From Mesorhizobium sp. YM1C-6-2 (GTDB lineage: Bacteria; Pseudomonadota; Alphaproteobacteria; Rhizobiales; Rhizobiaceae), in assembly GCF_003666685.1 (NCBI RefSeq), contig NZ_RCIZ01000009.1:1-64000 (forward strand): 64,000 nt of DNA. Reading direction: 5' to 3'. Under the pieces are notes generated by a model, which ran no database searches, was not told where the DNA came from, and was given only the letters and a program-made list of their open reading frames with translations. The translations under genes and the position numbers were made by a program. This document shows positions 42,354 through 55,354 of this stretch, piece by piece. How positions within the stretch are numbered: the stretch's first letter is position 1; each line of letters begins with the position of its first letter.

Positions 42354-43586
42354 ATGAAAAGGCTGCATGTCACAGCGCTTCTTGCGGGATGCACGACGCT
42401 TGTGGCCGTTGGCCAGGCAGGAGCAGGTGGCTTCAGCCGCGGCGTGGCCGACACCGATATCATCTTCGAGGAAGGCAACTTCAACATGCGGGCGAGCGTG
42501 ACGGTGGTCATGCCGCGGCGCGGGTACGAGACTCTGACGGTCCCCGGCACTTCGATTTCTGTTCCCGCAACCGACGGGGATTACACCCAGACATACGCCA
42601 TCCCTTCGACTGCCATTAAGTTCAATGTGATGGAAGACCTGCGTTGCGCAGGCACTTACACGCAGCCATTCGGCGCGGATTCGGAGTATGGACCGCAAGC
42701 CATCCTGTTCGGCATGGCCGCAGATGGTACCGGTACGATAAACGAGGGGTTCGAAACTAATGAATTCGGACTGACCTGCGGATACAAATTCGATCTCGCA
42801 AAAGGCCGGGCGTGGCTTCTGGGCGGCGGCTTCCTGCAGGACTTCAGCTATTCGCAGACTGTCCAGTTCGCGGATATATTTCCCATAGTTGGTGGCGGCA
42901 CCGGGACGCTCAAGTTCGATGGCGGCTACGAACCCGGCTTCCGGATAGGTGCTGCCTACGAAATACCCGAGATCGCGTTGCGCGCACAGATCATGTATCG
43001 CTCGAAAGTTGAGCATACGCCTGACGGTACGTTCACGTCGCCACTTGATCCGATGATTGGCGGCCCGGCCCCGACCGTCGGAAACGGAACGCTTCCTCAG
43101 TCGCTGGAACTCAAACTTCAGTCCGGCATTGCTCCCGGCTGGCTGGCATTCGGCTCCGTCCGATGGACTGACTGGAGCGTGCTGGACACGCTTGACTATA
43201 CAATTTTCGTCGCTCCGCAGCCTATCGGCGGGGCTAAGGAACTTGAATATTACTACAAGGACGGTTGGACGGTGACCGGCGGTATCGGGCATGTCTTCAG
43301 CGAGACCATTTCCGGCGTTGTTGGCTTCACTTGGGATCGCGGCGTATCGACGACAGAGGACACGCTGAGCGACAGCTATACGGCGGCGGCCGGCGTCTCG
43401 ATCAAGGACAAGCTCGGCGGGGAAGTCCGTTTCGGTGGCGCCATCAGCTACCTGACCTCTGCCAGCGTGTCGGCCGAAACCCAACCCCAGTTGCCCGGTG
43501 TGGTCGATCGAGGCGCGAGTTTCGGCTACAGCGTCGGGGGCGACTGGGTCTATGCGCTTTCAGCAGGCTACAAGATCCAGTGGTAA
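42354..43586 (+). CDS. FadL/OmpP1-type outer-membrane transporter
   Basis: 410 residues. A signal peptide (LLAGCTTLVAVGQAGA) is followed by GGFSRGVADTDIIFEEGNF, the start of the FadL-type hatch, and alternating beta strands to a C-terminal aromatic (YKIQW), the outer-membrane barrel signal. The family imports hydrophobic compounds such as long-chain fatty acids. Rhizobial members of this size are usually annotated as outer-membrane transport proteins without known ligand. GGAGAGAGCC precedes the ATG. Confidence 0.87.
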   Translation: MKRLHVTALLAGCTTLVAVGQAGAGGFSRGVADTDIIFEEGNFNMRASVTVVMPRRGYETLTVPGTSISVPATDGDYTQTYAIPSTAIKFNVMEDLRCAGTYTQPFGADSEYGPQAILFGMAADGTGTINEGFETNEFGLTCGYKFDLAKGRAWLLGGGFLQDFSYSQTVQFADIFPIVGGGTGTLKFDGGYEPGFRIGAAYEIPEIALRAQIMYRSKVEHTPDGTFTSPLDPMIGGPAPTVGNGTLPQSLELKLQSGIAPGWLAFGSVRWTDWSVLDTLDYTIFVAPQPIGGAKELEYYYKDGWTVTGGIGHVFSETISGVVGFTWDRGVSTTEDTLSDSYTAAAGVSIKDKLGGEVRFGGAISYLTSASVSAETQPQLPGVVDRGASFGYSVGGDWVYALSAGYKIQW

Positions 43587-43606
43587 GCTCCTCAAAGGAA
43601 AAAGAA

Positions 43607-43636
43607 AAAAGCCCGGCAATGCCGGGCTTTTCTTTT
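43607..43636 (+). terminator. Terminator after the FadL-type gene
   Basis: AAAAGCCCGGC-aat-GCCGGGCTTTT stem followed by CTTTT. Confidence 0.88.
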
Positions 43637-43638
43637 GG

Positions 43639-43707
43639 CACGGATGACGGTGTTGCCGCCGCGCTACGTTTGCGTCCCATCCGTGATTTGTGACGTTTCG
43701 GCAACAC
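43639..43707 (+). promoter_or_regulatory. Interleaved inverted repeats upstream of ilvD
   Basis: CACGGATG (43639) pairs with CATCCGTG (43678) and GTGTTGCCG (43650) pairs with CGGCAACAC (43699). The order A-B-A'-B' is the topology of an H-type pseudoknot if transcribed. It lies between the porin terminator and ilvD, 157 bases before the ilvD ATG. It could be a structured leader or two overlapping protein sites. Confidence 0.45.
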
Positions 43708-43863
43708 TCTCTCAACATCCATTGCGCTAAGGTTCCGGCCGGACGAATTGCCCCGTTGCCGCCATAAACCGGGCGCACCCGGAAGGCCTCCCATACGGAG
43801 CGGCGCCGCGACAAAGACGCAGACGACGGGAAACGTGCCGTAAGTTGGGCGGCAAGGAAGAGA

Positions 43864-45588
43864 ATGGACGCCAGGGTAATCTCGAAGTCAGATTTGCCGA
43901 GCCGCCACGTGACCGAGGGTCCGGCGCGCGCCCCGCACCGTTCCTATCTCTATGCCATGGGCCTGTCGGCCGCCGAGATCGCCCAGCCGCTGGTCGGCGT
44001 CGCCAGTTGCTGGAACGAAGCCGCGCCCTGCAACATCTCGCTGATGCGCCAGGCGCAGGTGGTGAAGAAGGGTGTCGCCGCTGCCAACGGCACACCGCGC
44101 GAATTCTGCACCATCACCGTCACCGACGGCATCGCAATGGGCCACCAGGGCATGAAGTCGTCGCTGGTGTCACGCGAGGTAATCGCCGACTCCGTCGAGC
44201 TCACCATGCGCGGCCATTGCTATGACGCTCTGGTCGGGCTGGCCGGCTGCGACAAGTCGCTGCCCGGCATGATGATGGCGATGGTGCGCCTCAACGTGCC
44301 CTCGATCTTCATCTACGGCGGCTCGATCCTTCCCGGCTCCTGGCGCGGCCGTCAGATAACCGTCCAGGACGTGTTCGAGGCGGTCGGCCAGCATTCGGTA
44401 GGCAAGATGACCGACGAAGAACTGCTCGAGGTCGAGCAGGCGGCCTGTCCCTCCGCAGGCTCCTGTGGCGCGCAGTTCACCGCCAACACGATGGCGACGG
44501 TCGCCGAGGCGATCGGGCTTGCGCTGCCTTATTCCTGCGGCGCGCCGGCGCCCTACGAGATGCGCGACCGCTTCAACTTCGCCTCCGGCGAGAAGATCAT
44601 GGAGCTGATCGCCAGGAACATCCGCCCGCGCGACATCGTCACCCGCAAGGCGCTGGAGAATGCGGCGGCCGTGGTGTCGGCCACTGGCGGCTCCACCAAC
44701 GGCGCCCTGCACCTGCCTGCGATCGCCCATGAGGCCGGCATCAAGTTCGATCTTTTCGACGTCGCGCGCATTTTCGAGAAGACGCCCTACATCGCCGATC
44801 TGAAGCCTGGTGGCAAATATGTGGCGAAGGACATGTTCGAGGCGGGAGGGATTCCGCTCCTCATGAAAACTCTCTTTGAAAACGGCTACTTGCACGGGGA
44901 TTGCCTTACGGTAACAGGCCGCACTTTGGCCGAAAATATGGAGCACGTTTCCTGGAATGATCATCAGGACGTCGTGCGCCCAGCCGACCGGCCGATCACG
45001 GTGACCGGCGGCGTCGTCGGCCTCAAAGGAAACCTGGCTCCCGAGGGTGCGATCGTGAAGGTTGCTGGCATGTCCGAGCTGAAATTCTCGGGGCCGGCGC
45101 GCTGTTTCGACTCGGAAGAAGAGTGCTTCGAGGCGGTCAGCAACAGGAAGTACAAGGAAGGCGAGGTTCTCGTCATCCGCTACGAGGGTCCCAAGGGCGG
45201 CCCTGGCATGCGTGAGATGCTGTCGACGACGGCGGCGCTTTACGGTCAGGGCATGGGAAACAAGGTGGCCCTCATCACCGACGGGCGTTTCTCGGGCGCA
45301 ACGCGCGGCTTCTGCATCGGCCATGTCGGGCCGGAGGCGGCCGTGGGCGGTCCGATCGGGCTGCTGGAGAACGGCGACGTCATCACGATCGACGCCACCA
45401 AGGGCACGATCGACGTGGCGCTGCCGGAAGCGGAACTGGCGGATCGGGCGAAACGTTGGAAGCCGCGCAAGACCGACTACCAGTCCGGCGCGATCTGGAA
45501 ATATGCACAAACGGTCGGTTCCGCCCGCGACGGGGCGGTCACCCATCCGGGGGGTGCGAAAGAAACACATTGCTATGCGGATATTTGA
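43864..45588 (+). CDS. ilvD: Dihydroxy-acid dehydratase
   Basis: 574 residues of the IlvD/Edd family. Cysteines for the iron-sulfur cluster are visible in [13 protein letters not shown] (~47-57), [14 protein letters not shown] (~128) and [16 protein letters not shown] (~200). It dehydrates dihydroxy acids in valine and isoleucine synthesis. At ~574 residues it belongs to the shorter subclass, so a sugar-acid dehydratase (AraD/XylD-like) is an alternative, but context-free motifs favour IlvD. Its last 14 bases overlap the exoR start. Confidence 0.9.
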   Translation: MDARVISKSDLPSRHVTEGPARAPHRSYLYAMGLSAAEIAQPLVGVASCWNEAAPCNISLMRQAQVVKKGVAAANGTPREFCTITVTDGIAMGHQGMKSSLVSREVIADSVELTMRGHCYDALVGLAGCDKSLPGMMMAMVRLNVPSIFIYGGSILPGSWRGRQITVQDVFEAVGQHSVGKMTDEELLEVEQAACPSAGSCGAQFTANTMATVAEAIGLALPYSCGAPAPYEMRDRFNFASGEKIMELIARNIRPRDIVTRKALENAAAVVSATGGSTNGALHLPAIAHEAGIKFDLFDVARIFEKTPYIADLKPGGKYVAKDMFEAGGIPLLMKTLFENGYLHGDCLTVTGRTLAENMEHVSWNDHQDVVRPADRPITVTGGVVGLKGNLAPEGAIVKVAGMSELKFSGPARCFDSEEECFEAVSNRKYKEGEVLVIRYEGPKGGPGMREMLSTTAALYGQGMGNKVALITDGRFSGATRGFCIGHVGPEAAVGGPIGLLENGDVITIDATKGTIDVALPEAELADRAKRWKPRKTDYQSGAIWKYAQTVGSARDGAVTHPGGAKETHCYADI

Positions 45589-46399
45589 GTTAGTCAGGGT
45601 TTGCGTGTTCGGCGGCGCCGTCGCCGCGGCTTCGGCCGCGGGCACGGACAGCGCGCTGGCGTTCGACGACAAGGTGTTCGACGAGGCCGGCGGCGTGAAG
45701 GCCGAATCCAACCCTTGGGCCGTCTTCCAGTTCGGTTATTCCGCCTACAAGAGCGGCCACAAGGACCAGGCTGCCGAAGCCTATCGCTACGCCGCTGAGA
45801 ACGGCCAGATCGGCGCCACCTGGAAGCTCGCGCGCATGTATGCGTCCGGCGACGGCGTGGCGCGCGACGACTACGAGGCGTTCAAGTTCTTCTCCGAGAT
45901 CGTCGAACAGGATGTCGAGCCGGGCAGCCGCGACGAGAGCTATGTGTCCGACGCGCTGGTGGCGCTCGCCGGCTACCTGAAAACCGGCATACCCGGCACT
46001 CCGGTGCACGCCAACCCGGTTGCGGCGCAGGAATATTACATGCGCGCGGCCGCCACCTATCGCAACCCCAGCGCCCAGTACGAGATGGGCAACATGTTCC
46101 TGAAGGGCGAGGGCGGCGTGAAGGCCAGCGTTCGCCAGGCCGGCCGCTGGTTCCAGCTTGCCGCCGAAAAGGGCCACGCCGGCGCGCAGGCGACGCTCGG
46201 CAACCTGCTCTTCCAGAGCGGCAGGGTGGTGCGGGGGCTCGCCATGATGACGGCGGCGCTCGAGCGGGCGTCGCCCGCCGACCAGCCGTGGATCCGCGGC
46301 ATGCAGGAAGAGGCCTTCTCGCTTGCCGGCGAGGCGGACCGCCGCACGGCGATCGCGCTGGCCCAGGATATCCTCGGCAAGGGCAGTAACAGCCAATAG
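45575..46399 (+). CDS. exoR: Exopolysaccharide regulator ExoR (Sel1-repeat protein)
   Basis: 274 residues with an N-terminal signal peptide and Sel1-type repeats; the blocks [39 protein letters not shown] and [42 protein letters not shown] closely follow Sinorhizobium/Agrobacterium ExoR. There ExoR is a periplasmic inhibitor of the ExoS/ChvG-ChvI two-component system controlling succinoglycan, motility and acid response. No chvG/chvI lies in the window. The ATG at 45575 sits inside the ilvD 3' end, so translation may be coupled. Confidence 0.93.
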   Translation: MRIFELVRVCVFGGAVAAASAAGTDSALAFDDKVFDEAGGVKAESNPWAVFQFGYSAYKSGHKDQAAEAYRYAAENGQIGATWKLARMYASGDGVARDDYEAFKFFSEIVEQDVEPGSRDESYVSDALVALAGYLKTGIPGTPVHANPVAAQEYYMRAAATYRNPSAQYEMGNMFLKGEGGVKASVRQAGRWFQLAAEKGHAGAQATLGNLLFQSGRVVRGLAMMTAALERASPADQPWIRGMQEEAFSLAGEADRRTAIALAQDILGKGSNSQ

Positions 46400-46516
46400 C
46401 CCGGGATCGACGGCCGTCTTCAAACGGCTGTGTCCAATGCCTATTTCCGCTCGACCCGACGGTCCCATTCCGAAACAATGGCGCCTCGAATCCTTTGAGT
46501 CCCGGAACAGGCAAGA

Positions 46517-50044
<3,528 letters not shown>

Positions 50045-50111
50045 GCAACCTCGCTCACGCCAAGGCGTTTGTAGTTTGGCTGCCCGTCCGGCGGCGCGGA
50101 GGGGGGCTTTC

Positions 50112-50915
50112 ATGGTGGCGACGCAGGCTGACAGTGAAAAACCCCTGACCGGGCTTGCCAAGCTGCGCGACACCTTGCGGCGGCTCTACCACGGCCGCAC
50201 GCCGGCGGCGGTCCGCTTCCAGGTGGCGGTGATCGTCATCGACCTCGCCATCATCGCCTTTTTCATCGCCACGCCGGTGCTGTCGGAAACGCCGACCTTC
50301 CTGTGGATCGACTATTCGGTCGCGGCGGTGGTCGCGCTCGACATGATCGCCAGGCTGCTCGCCTCCACCGACATGCTGAGGCTGCTGCGCCAGCCGACCT
50401 CATGGGTCGACATCTTCATCCTCGCGACGCTGCTTTTCCCGCAGGCGCTCGCCAATCTCGGCTTCCTGCGCATCCTCAGGCTTTGGTCGCTGGCGCATAG
50501 CCGGGCGCTGTTGACCCCACTCGAGGAGCGCGGCCTGCTCAAATGGCGGGAGCCGATCGTCGCGGTGGTCAACCTCGTCACCTTCCTCTTCATCGTAACG
50601 GGTTTCGTCTACACCTTCTTCTTCATGGATGGCGCCGGCATCGAAGGCTATGTCGACGCGCTCTATTTCACGGTGGCGACGATCACCACCACCGGCTTCG
50701 GCGACATCACGCTGCCTGGCACTGCCGGCAAGCTCACATCGATCGTGGCCATGATCGTCGGTATCTCGCTGTTCGTGAAGCTGGCGCAGGCGGTCTTTCG
50801 TCCGGCTAAGGTATTCTTCGAATGTCCAAGCTGCGGGCTGCGCCGTCACGAGCCGGACGCCGTTCACTGCAAGGCATGTGGCCATCTGCTGAAGATACCC
50901 GACGAAGGGGAGTGA
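50112..50915 (+). CDS. Potassium-channel-like ion transporter with C-terminal zinc ribbon
   Basis: 267 residues. Six-helix voltage-gated-like architecture: S1-S4 region (~35-150, with arginine-poor S4 FLRILRLWSLAHSRAL), then S5 (PIVAVVNLVTFLFIVTGFVY), the pore loop with filter TTGFGD (~200) and S6. The last ~35 residues form a zinc ribbon (FECPSCGLRRHEPDAVHCKACGHLL), with four cysteines in CxxC pairs. The filter TTGFGD predicts K+ selectivity. GGAGGGGGGC precedes the ATG. The metal site at the cytosolic tail is unusual among annotated channels. Confidence 0.85.
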   Translation: MVATQADSEKPLTGLAKLRDTLRRLYHGRTPAAVRFQVAVIVIDLAIIAFFIATPVLSETPTFLWIDYSVAAVVALDMIARLLASTDMLRLLRQPTSWVDIFILATLLFPQALANLGFLRILRLWSLAHSRALLTPLEERGLLKWREPIVAVVNLVTFLFIVTGFVYTFFFMDGAGIEGYVDALYFTVATITTTGFGDITLPGTAGKLTSIVAMIVGISLFVKLAQAVFRPAKVFFECPSCGLRRHEPDAVHCKACGHLLKIPDEGE

Positions 50916-50918
50916 CGC

Positions 50919-51797
50919 TCAGGACGTCGCTATTTCCGGCTCGCGCGCCCGGCGCTGGATGTTGAAAAGGTTGCCGGCCAGGATCAGCGCCGCGCCGATC
51001 GCGGTATAGAGATCGATCCGCTCGTTGTAGAGCAGGAAACCGGTCAGGGCGAAGAACGGCAGCCGCAGGAAATCCATCGGCATCACCACCATCGTCTCGG
51101 CGTGGCTCAGCGCGCCGGCCATGCAGAAGTGCGACGACATGCCGGTGAAGGCGATGACGAATATCCAGGGCCACATCCACGGCTCTGGTGCCTGCCATAC
51201 CGCGATCGCTGGAACCAGGCCGATGACGGACTGGATGATGAGCATCCAGAAGATGATGGCGACCACGCTGTCGGTTCGGGTGAGCGACTTCACCATGACC
51301 AGGGCTATGCCGAAGCCGACGGCGCCCGCCAGCATGATCAGGTGGCCCGGGTCGGCCTCGGTGACGCCGGGACGCACGATGATGAAGACGCCGACGAGGC
51401 CGAACAGAATCGCCGCCGCCTTGCGCAGGCTCATGCGTTCGCCGAGGAAAAGCACCGCCAGAAGCGCGCCCCAGACCGGCGTCGTGAACTCGATCGAGAT
51501 GAGCTCGGCGAGCGGGATCATGGTGAGCGCGTGCAGCCAGAGGAACTGTCCGGCATAATGCGCCACGTTGCGGCCGATATGCTGCAGCGGCCGCCTAGTG
51601 CGCATCGCCGCGAAACCGCCCGCCGCGAAAACCATCGGCAGGAGAATGAACCAGCCGATCACGGAGCGCATCTCCATGACCTGGAAAACGTCGAGCTCCG
51701 GCATGATCGCGCGGCCGGCGACCGTCATGGTGACGAAGGAGGCGATCGAGCCTCCCATCCACAGCGCCGCCCGGACTGTCGATTGCGTCTCTGTCAT
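50919..51797 (-). CDS. EamA/DMT-family transporter
   Basis: 292 residues, ten predicted membrane helices in two EamA repeats. Typical pieces are LISIEFTTPVWGALLAVLFLGERMSLRKAAAILFGLVGVFIIVRPG (end of repeat 1) and the matching FFALTGFLLYNERIDLYTAIGAALILAGNL (end of repeat 2). It is likely an exporter of small metabolites, substrate unknown. Start MTETQSTV at 51797. It is convergent with the channel gene, 3 bases between stops. Confidence 0.9.
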   Translation of the reverse strand: MTETQSTVRAALWMGGSIASFVTMTVAGRAIMPELDVFQVMEMRSVIGWFILLPMVFAAGGFAAMRTRRPLQHIGRNVAHYAGQFLWLHALTMIPLAELISIEFTTPVWGALLAVLFLGERMSLRKAAAILFGLVGVFIIVRPGVTEADPGHLIMLAGAVGFGIALVMVKSLTRTDSVVAIIFWMLIIQSVIGLVPAIAVWQAPEPWMWPWIFVIAFTGMSSHFCMAGALSHAETMVVMPMDFLRLPFFALTGFLLYNERIDLYTAIGAALILAGNLFNIQRRAREPEIATS

Positions 51798-51948
51798 GCC
51801 GGGTTCTGTGGCAAGCGACGCGCTCGCTCGCAACCCTTTGAAGAGACCAATCGTCTGGGCCAGACGGAGATCGGCCTACACACGCCTGTCAAACATGCGT
51901 GCGAGAAGCGCGTCGACCTTCTTCAGCGTCTGATTCTCGGAGGCCGCC

Positions 51949-52455
51949 ATGACCAAAGCTTTCGGAATTCTGCTCGCAGCGGCAGTGACTGCGTCCGCTT
52001 CGCCGGCTTTGGCCGACGACGAGGCATTCCTCGCTTCCTTCGCCGGAAGCTGGAGCGGAAAGGGCGAATTCCGCATCACGGCCGGATCGTCGCCGATGTC
52101 GGTCGCTTGCGCGTTTGACGCCGCAACGTCGCCGACCAGCCTGTCGCTCGAAGGCAAATGCCGCGGCATGGTCGTCGTCTCCCGCCGGATCGGCGTCAAG
52201 CTGAAGACCGACGGGGAAGGGGTGTCGGGCTCCTATGTCGGCTCGACGACCGGGTCAGCCGGCCTGTCCGGCAGGCGGACAGGCACTGGCTTCGACCTGT
52301 CGATACGCTGGGCCAAGTCGGTCAACGGCGATCGAGAGGCGCAGATGAAAGTCGAGAAGGTGGGCGAAGACGGCATGAAGCTCACCACCACGGACGTCGA
52401 TCCGAAGACGGGACGGACCGTCGTCACCGGCAGGATCGACCTCAGCCGCTCCTGA
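51949..52455 (+). CDS. Secreted hypothetical protein (168 aa)
   Basis: Signal peptide FGILLAAAVTASASPALA, then a domain beginning FLASFAGSWSGKGEFRI that suggests a lipocalin-like or START-like beta-barrel (strands VACAFDAATS, LEGKCRGMVVVSRR, VSGSYVGSTTG). Two cysteines (AC-AF, GKC) may form a disulfide in the periplasm. I recognise it as a rhizobial conserved hypothetical. Convergent with dinB. Confidence 0.7.
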   Translation: MTKAFGILLAAAVTASASPALADDEAFLASFAGSWSGKGEFRITAGSSPMSVACAFDAATSPTSLSLEGKCRGMVVVSRRIGVKLKTDGEGVSGSYVGSTTGSAGLSGRRTGTGFDLSIRWAKSVNGDREAQMKVEKVGEDGMKLTTTDVDPKTGRTVVTGRIDLSRS

Positions 52456-52464
52456 ACGCCGGCG

Positions 52465-53790
52465 TCAGTCCTCGTCCCGGTCGAGCAATTCCGGCGGATT
52501 CGCACTGCGGCCTCTGCCGAAGGTGTAGCCGGTCTCGACCGCCGTCTTCCCGAATTTTTCGCGCAGGCTGTCGATGGCGCCTTCGGCCAGTGCGCGCTTG
52601 CGGGCGGTGACGTCGACGAGATCGGGCGGATCGGCCTTCTCGACGCCGGTCAGGTCGCTGACGCCGATGCCGAGCAGCCGGTATTTGGTGCCGTCCGCCT
52701 CTTTCTCCAGGAGGTGCAGGCCCGTCTGGAAGATACGGTCGGCCAGCCTTGTGGGATCGCCGAGCTGGCGGTTGCGGGTACGGATCCTGAAATCCTGCGT
52801 CTTGAGCTTGAGCACGACCGTGCGGCCGGCAATGCCCGCCTTCTTCAACCGCGCTGAGACTTTCTCGGACAGCGCACGCAGTACTGGCACCAGGTCCGCC
52901 GGCGAGGCGAGGTCTATGTCGAAAGTGGTTTCGGCCGACACGCTCTTGGCGTCCCGGTCGGCCGAGACGACGCGCTCGTCCTGGCCGCGCGAAAGGTGGT
53001 AGAGCCGGTCACCCATCGAGCCGTAGCGGCGCATAAGCTCGGCGCGGTCGAGCTTCTGGAGCTGGCTGATCATGCGGATGCCATCGCGTTCGAGCGTCGC
53101 CGCGAACGCCTTGCCGACGCCCCAGATCAGCGTCACCGGCTGTTCGGCGAGGAATTCTGTCGCCTCGGCCTCGCCGATCACCGAGAAGCCGCGCGGCTTG
53201 CGGAAGTCCGATGCGACCTTTGCCAGGAACTTGCAGTAGGAAAGGCCTGCCGAGACGGTAATGCCGATCTCGCTCTCGACCTTGCGGGCGAAGTCGGCAA
53301 GCACCATCGCTGGCGGACGTCCATGCAGCCGCTCCGTGCCCGAGAGGTCGAGGAACGCCTCATCGATGGACAGCGGCTCGACCAGCGGCGTCAGCGCCTG
53401 CATCATGCCGCGCACCTCGCGGCCGACGCGCGCATATTTCTCCATGTCGGGCGGCAGCACGATGGCTTCGGGGCAAGCTTCGAGCGCCTTGAACATCGGC
53501 ATGGCCGAGCGCACGCCCTTGATGCGGGCGATGTAGCAGGCGGTCGATACCACGCCGCGCTTTCCGCCGCCGATGATGAGCGGCTTGTCCTTCAGCGCGG
53601 GATTGTCGCGTTTTTCGATCGCAGCGTAGAAGGCGTCGCAATCGATATGGGCAAGCCGCAGCCGGTAAAGTTCGGGGTGGCGCGCAAGGCGTGGACTGCC
53701 GCAGCGGTCGCAGCGCGGCTTCTCGTTCGCCTGCAGGGTCAGGCAGTCGCGGCAGAAACCGTGCTCGGGATCGTTGACAGGGGCCGCCAT
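52465..53790 (-). CDS. dinB: DNA polymerase IV
   Basis: 441 residues, Y-family. An N-terminal zinc-finger-like extension (FCRDCLTLQ... RCDRCGS) characteristic of rhizobial DinB precedes the catalytic core with [13 protein letters not shown] (~40-52) and [13 protein letters not shown]; the little-finger domain follows ([11 protein letters not shown]). It performs error-prone translesion synthesis. Starts upstream of 53790 (for example 53802) overlap a LexA-type box, so 53790 is preferred. It is divergent from the GNAT gene. Confidence 0.92.
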   Translation of the reverse strand: MAAPVNDPEHGFCRDCLTLQANEKPRCDRCGSPRLARHPELYRLRLAHIDCDAFYAAIEKRDNPALKDKPLIIGGGKRGVVSTACYIARIKGVRSAMPMFKALEACPEAIVLPPDMEKYARVGREVRGMMQALTPLVEPLSIDEAFLDLSGTERLHGRPPAMVLADFARKVESEIGITVSAGLSYCKFLAKVASDFRKPRGFSVIGEAEATEFLAEQPVTLIWGVGKAFAATLERDGIRMISQLQKLDRAELMRRYGSMGDRLYHLSRGQDERVVSADRDAKSVSAETTFDIDLASPADLVPVLRALSEKVSARLKKAGIAGRTVVLKLKTQDFRIRTRNRQLGDPTRLADRIFQTGLHLLEKEADGTKYRLLGIGVSDLTGVEKADPPDLVDVTARKRALAEGAIDSLREKFGKTAVETGYTFGRGRSANPPELLDRDED

Positions 53791-53796
53791 CACTGC

Positions 53797-53811
53797 GAAC
53801 ATAAAGAGAAC
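53797..53811 (-). promoter_or_regulatory. LexA (SOS) box of dinB
   Basis: GAAC-ataaaga-GAAC (GTTC-N7-GTTC on the minus strand) exactly matches the alphaproteobacterial LexA consensus and lies 6 bases before the dinB start. dinB is therefore expected to be SOS-induced. The divergent acetyltransferase gene starts 58 bases away and might also be affected. Confidence 0.75.
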
Positions 53812-53869
53812 ATTGCAAATGTTATTGCACCGTGCGCCCGTGGGCAAGGCGGTACGGGAGGATGCTGCC

Positions 53870-54445
53870 ATGCCTGTTGCCATTTCGCCGCTGACGCCGG
53901 ATCTCTGGCCTGCCTTCGAGGATTTGTTCGGCAAGCAGGGCGCCTGCTACGGCTGCTGGTGCACGCATTTCCGGTTGCCGCCGGCGACACGGCGCGAGAA
54001 CAACCGCGAGCGCAACAAGGAGCATATCAGGGCGCGGATCGAGCGCGGGCCGCCGCCTGGCCTGCTCGCCTTCGAAGGCGATCGGGCCGTCGGTTGGATG
54101 CAGATCGGGCCGCGCGCGGACGTGCCTGAATGGAACAATGCCGGCAGGGGTTCGGCGCCCGTCGATCCTGCCGACGCGTCCGATCCGGCAGCCTGGGCGA
54201 TTTCGTGCTTCTTTCTGCGCACCGGGGTTCGGGGCCGGGGCCTTACCCACCAACTGGTGCAAGGCGGGCTTGCGTTTGCCAGAGACAGTGGCGCGCGGTT
54301 TGTCGAGGCGTGCCCGATGGATCTGTCGAAGGATTCGCGCTCCATCAGCCTGTTCGTCGGCTCGACGCGTGTCTTCGAGAGGGCCGGCTTTGCGCGTGTC
54401 GTGGAGCGCAAGGCCGGCCGGCCGTTGATGCGTTATGTCCTTTGA
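53870..54445 (+). CDS. GNAT-family N-acetyltransferase
   Basis: 191 residues. GNAT features: [18 protein letters not shown] (strands 2-4), [29 protein letters not shown] (motif A, R/Q-x-x-G-x-G/A as VRGRGL) and [11 protein letters not shown] at the end. The cysteine-rich [11 protein letters not shown] near the start is typical of a rhizobial subgroup with unknown acceptor. GGGAGGATGCTGCC precedes the ATG at 53870. Confidence 0.85.
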   Translation: MPVAISPLTPDLWPAFEDLFGKQGACYGCWCTHFRLPPATRRENNRERNKEHIRARIERGPPPGLLAFEGDRAVGWMQIGPRADVPEWNNAGRGSAPVDPADASDPAAWAISCFFLRTGVRGRGLTHQLVQGGLAFARDSGARFVEACPMDLSKDSRSISLFVGSTRVFERAGFARVVERKAGRPLMRYVL

Positions 54446-54461
54446 ATCCCGCAGGAAATGC

Positions 54462-54761
54462 TCAAGCTGAGCGGTCGTGGCTGTCGTCGCCGAAAGGCAG
54501 CGCGCGCAGGGCGCGGGAAACCTGCTGCGGCGGGATGCCCGTTTCCTCGGAGAAGCGCAGCAGGGTCGGCTCGTGCGCGGCGATGAACTGCAGCACGCCG
54601 GCGAGGAAGCCGGGTTCTCGCGCCGCCTGCCTGATCGCCTGCGCCTCGATGCCGGTGATGGCCAGGAAACGCGGCAGAAGTTCCGGGTCGGCGGCGACGA
54701 AGCCGAGCGCCCGGATTGCCAGCGCTTCGGCATTCCAGTGTTTCTGGCGGTCGTCGGTCAT
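54462..54761 (-). CDS. DUF3572 family protein
   Basis: 99 residues, all-helical: AEALAIRALGFVAADPELLPRFLAITGIEAQAIRQAAREPGFLAGVLQFI. This matches DUF3572, a Rhizobiales family of unknown function almost always encoded divergently beside divK, as here. Convergent with the GNAT gene. Confidence 0.92.
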   Translation of the reverse strand: MTDDRQKHWNAEALAIRALGFVAADPELLPRFLAITGIEAQAIRQAAREPGFLAGVLQFIAAHEPTLLRFSEETGIPPQQVSRALRALPFGDDSHDRSA

Positions 54762-54982
54762 GCTGTCCTAGCCTTTCGGTTCGCGATTCGAGTACCTATC
54801 CTAAGTCCTAGGCGCAAGATCGATTCCGGCGGCCGCAATATGCCGGAAAGACTGCCTTCGAGCCTATGGGTTTGCGTTTCGTCAATGTTCTTGGCGTAAT
54901 GTCACCACGGGGTTTTTGACGCCCTGAGAGGCGTTGCGGCGATGCCTGCCCGATCGGTTAGGGCGGCTGAAACGGGAAGTCG

Positions 54983-55354
54983 ATGCCGAAAAAAGTGATG
55001 ATCGTCGAAGACAACGAGCTCAACATGAAGCTCTTTCGCGACCTGATCGAGGCCAGCGGCTACGAGACCGTGCGCACGCGAAACGGGCTGGAAGCACTCG
55101 ATCTGGCGCGGCTGCACCGGCCCGATCTCATCCTGATGGACATCCAGTTGCCGGAGGTTTCCGGCCTCGACGTGACGCGCTGGCTGAAGGAGGACGACGA
55201 CCTCCACAAGATTCCGGTGATCGCGGTGACGGCCTTCGCCATGAAGGGCGACGAGGAACGCATCCGCCAGGGCGGCTGTGAGGCCTACATCTCCAAGCCG
55301 ATCTCGGTGCCGCGCTTCATTGAGACGATCAAGTCCTATCTGGGTGACGCCTGA
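54983..55354 (+). CDS. divK: Single-domain response regulator DivK
   Basis: 123 residues, receiver domain only. Acidic pocket ED (9-10), phosphoacceptor D53 in [12 protein letters not shown] switch VTAFA and K105 in YISKPIS are all present. In Caulobacter and rhizobia DivK~P acts through DivL/CckA to lower CtrA activity and couple polarity to the cell cycle. Its stop overlaps the pleD start by one base, so the two are coupled. Confidence 0.95.
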   Translation: MPKKVMIVEDNELNMKLFRDLIEASGYETVRTRNGLEALDLARLHRPDLILMDIQLPEVSGLDVTRWLKEDDDLHKIPVIAVTAFAMKGDEERIRQGGCEAYISKPISVPRFIETIKSYLGDA

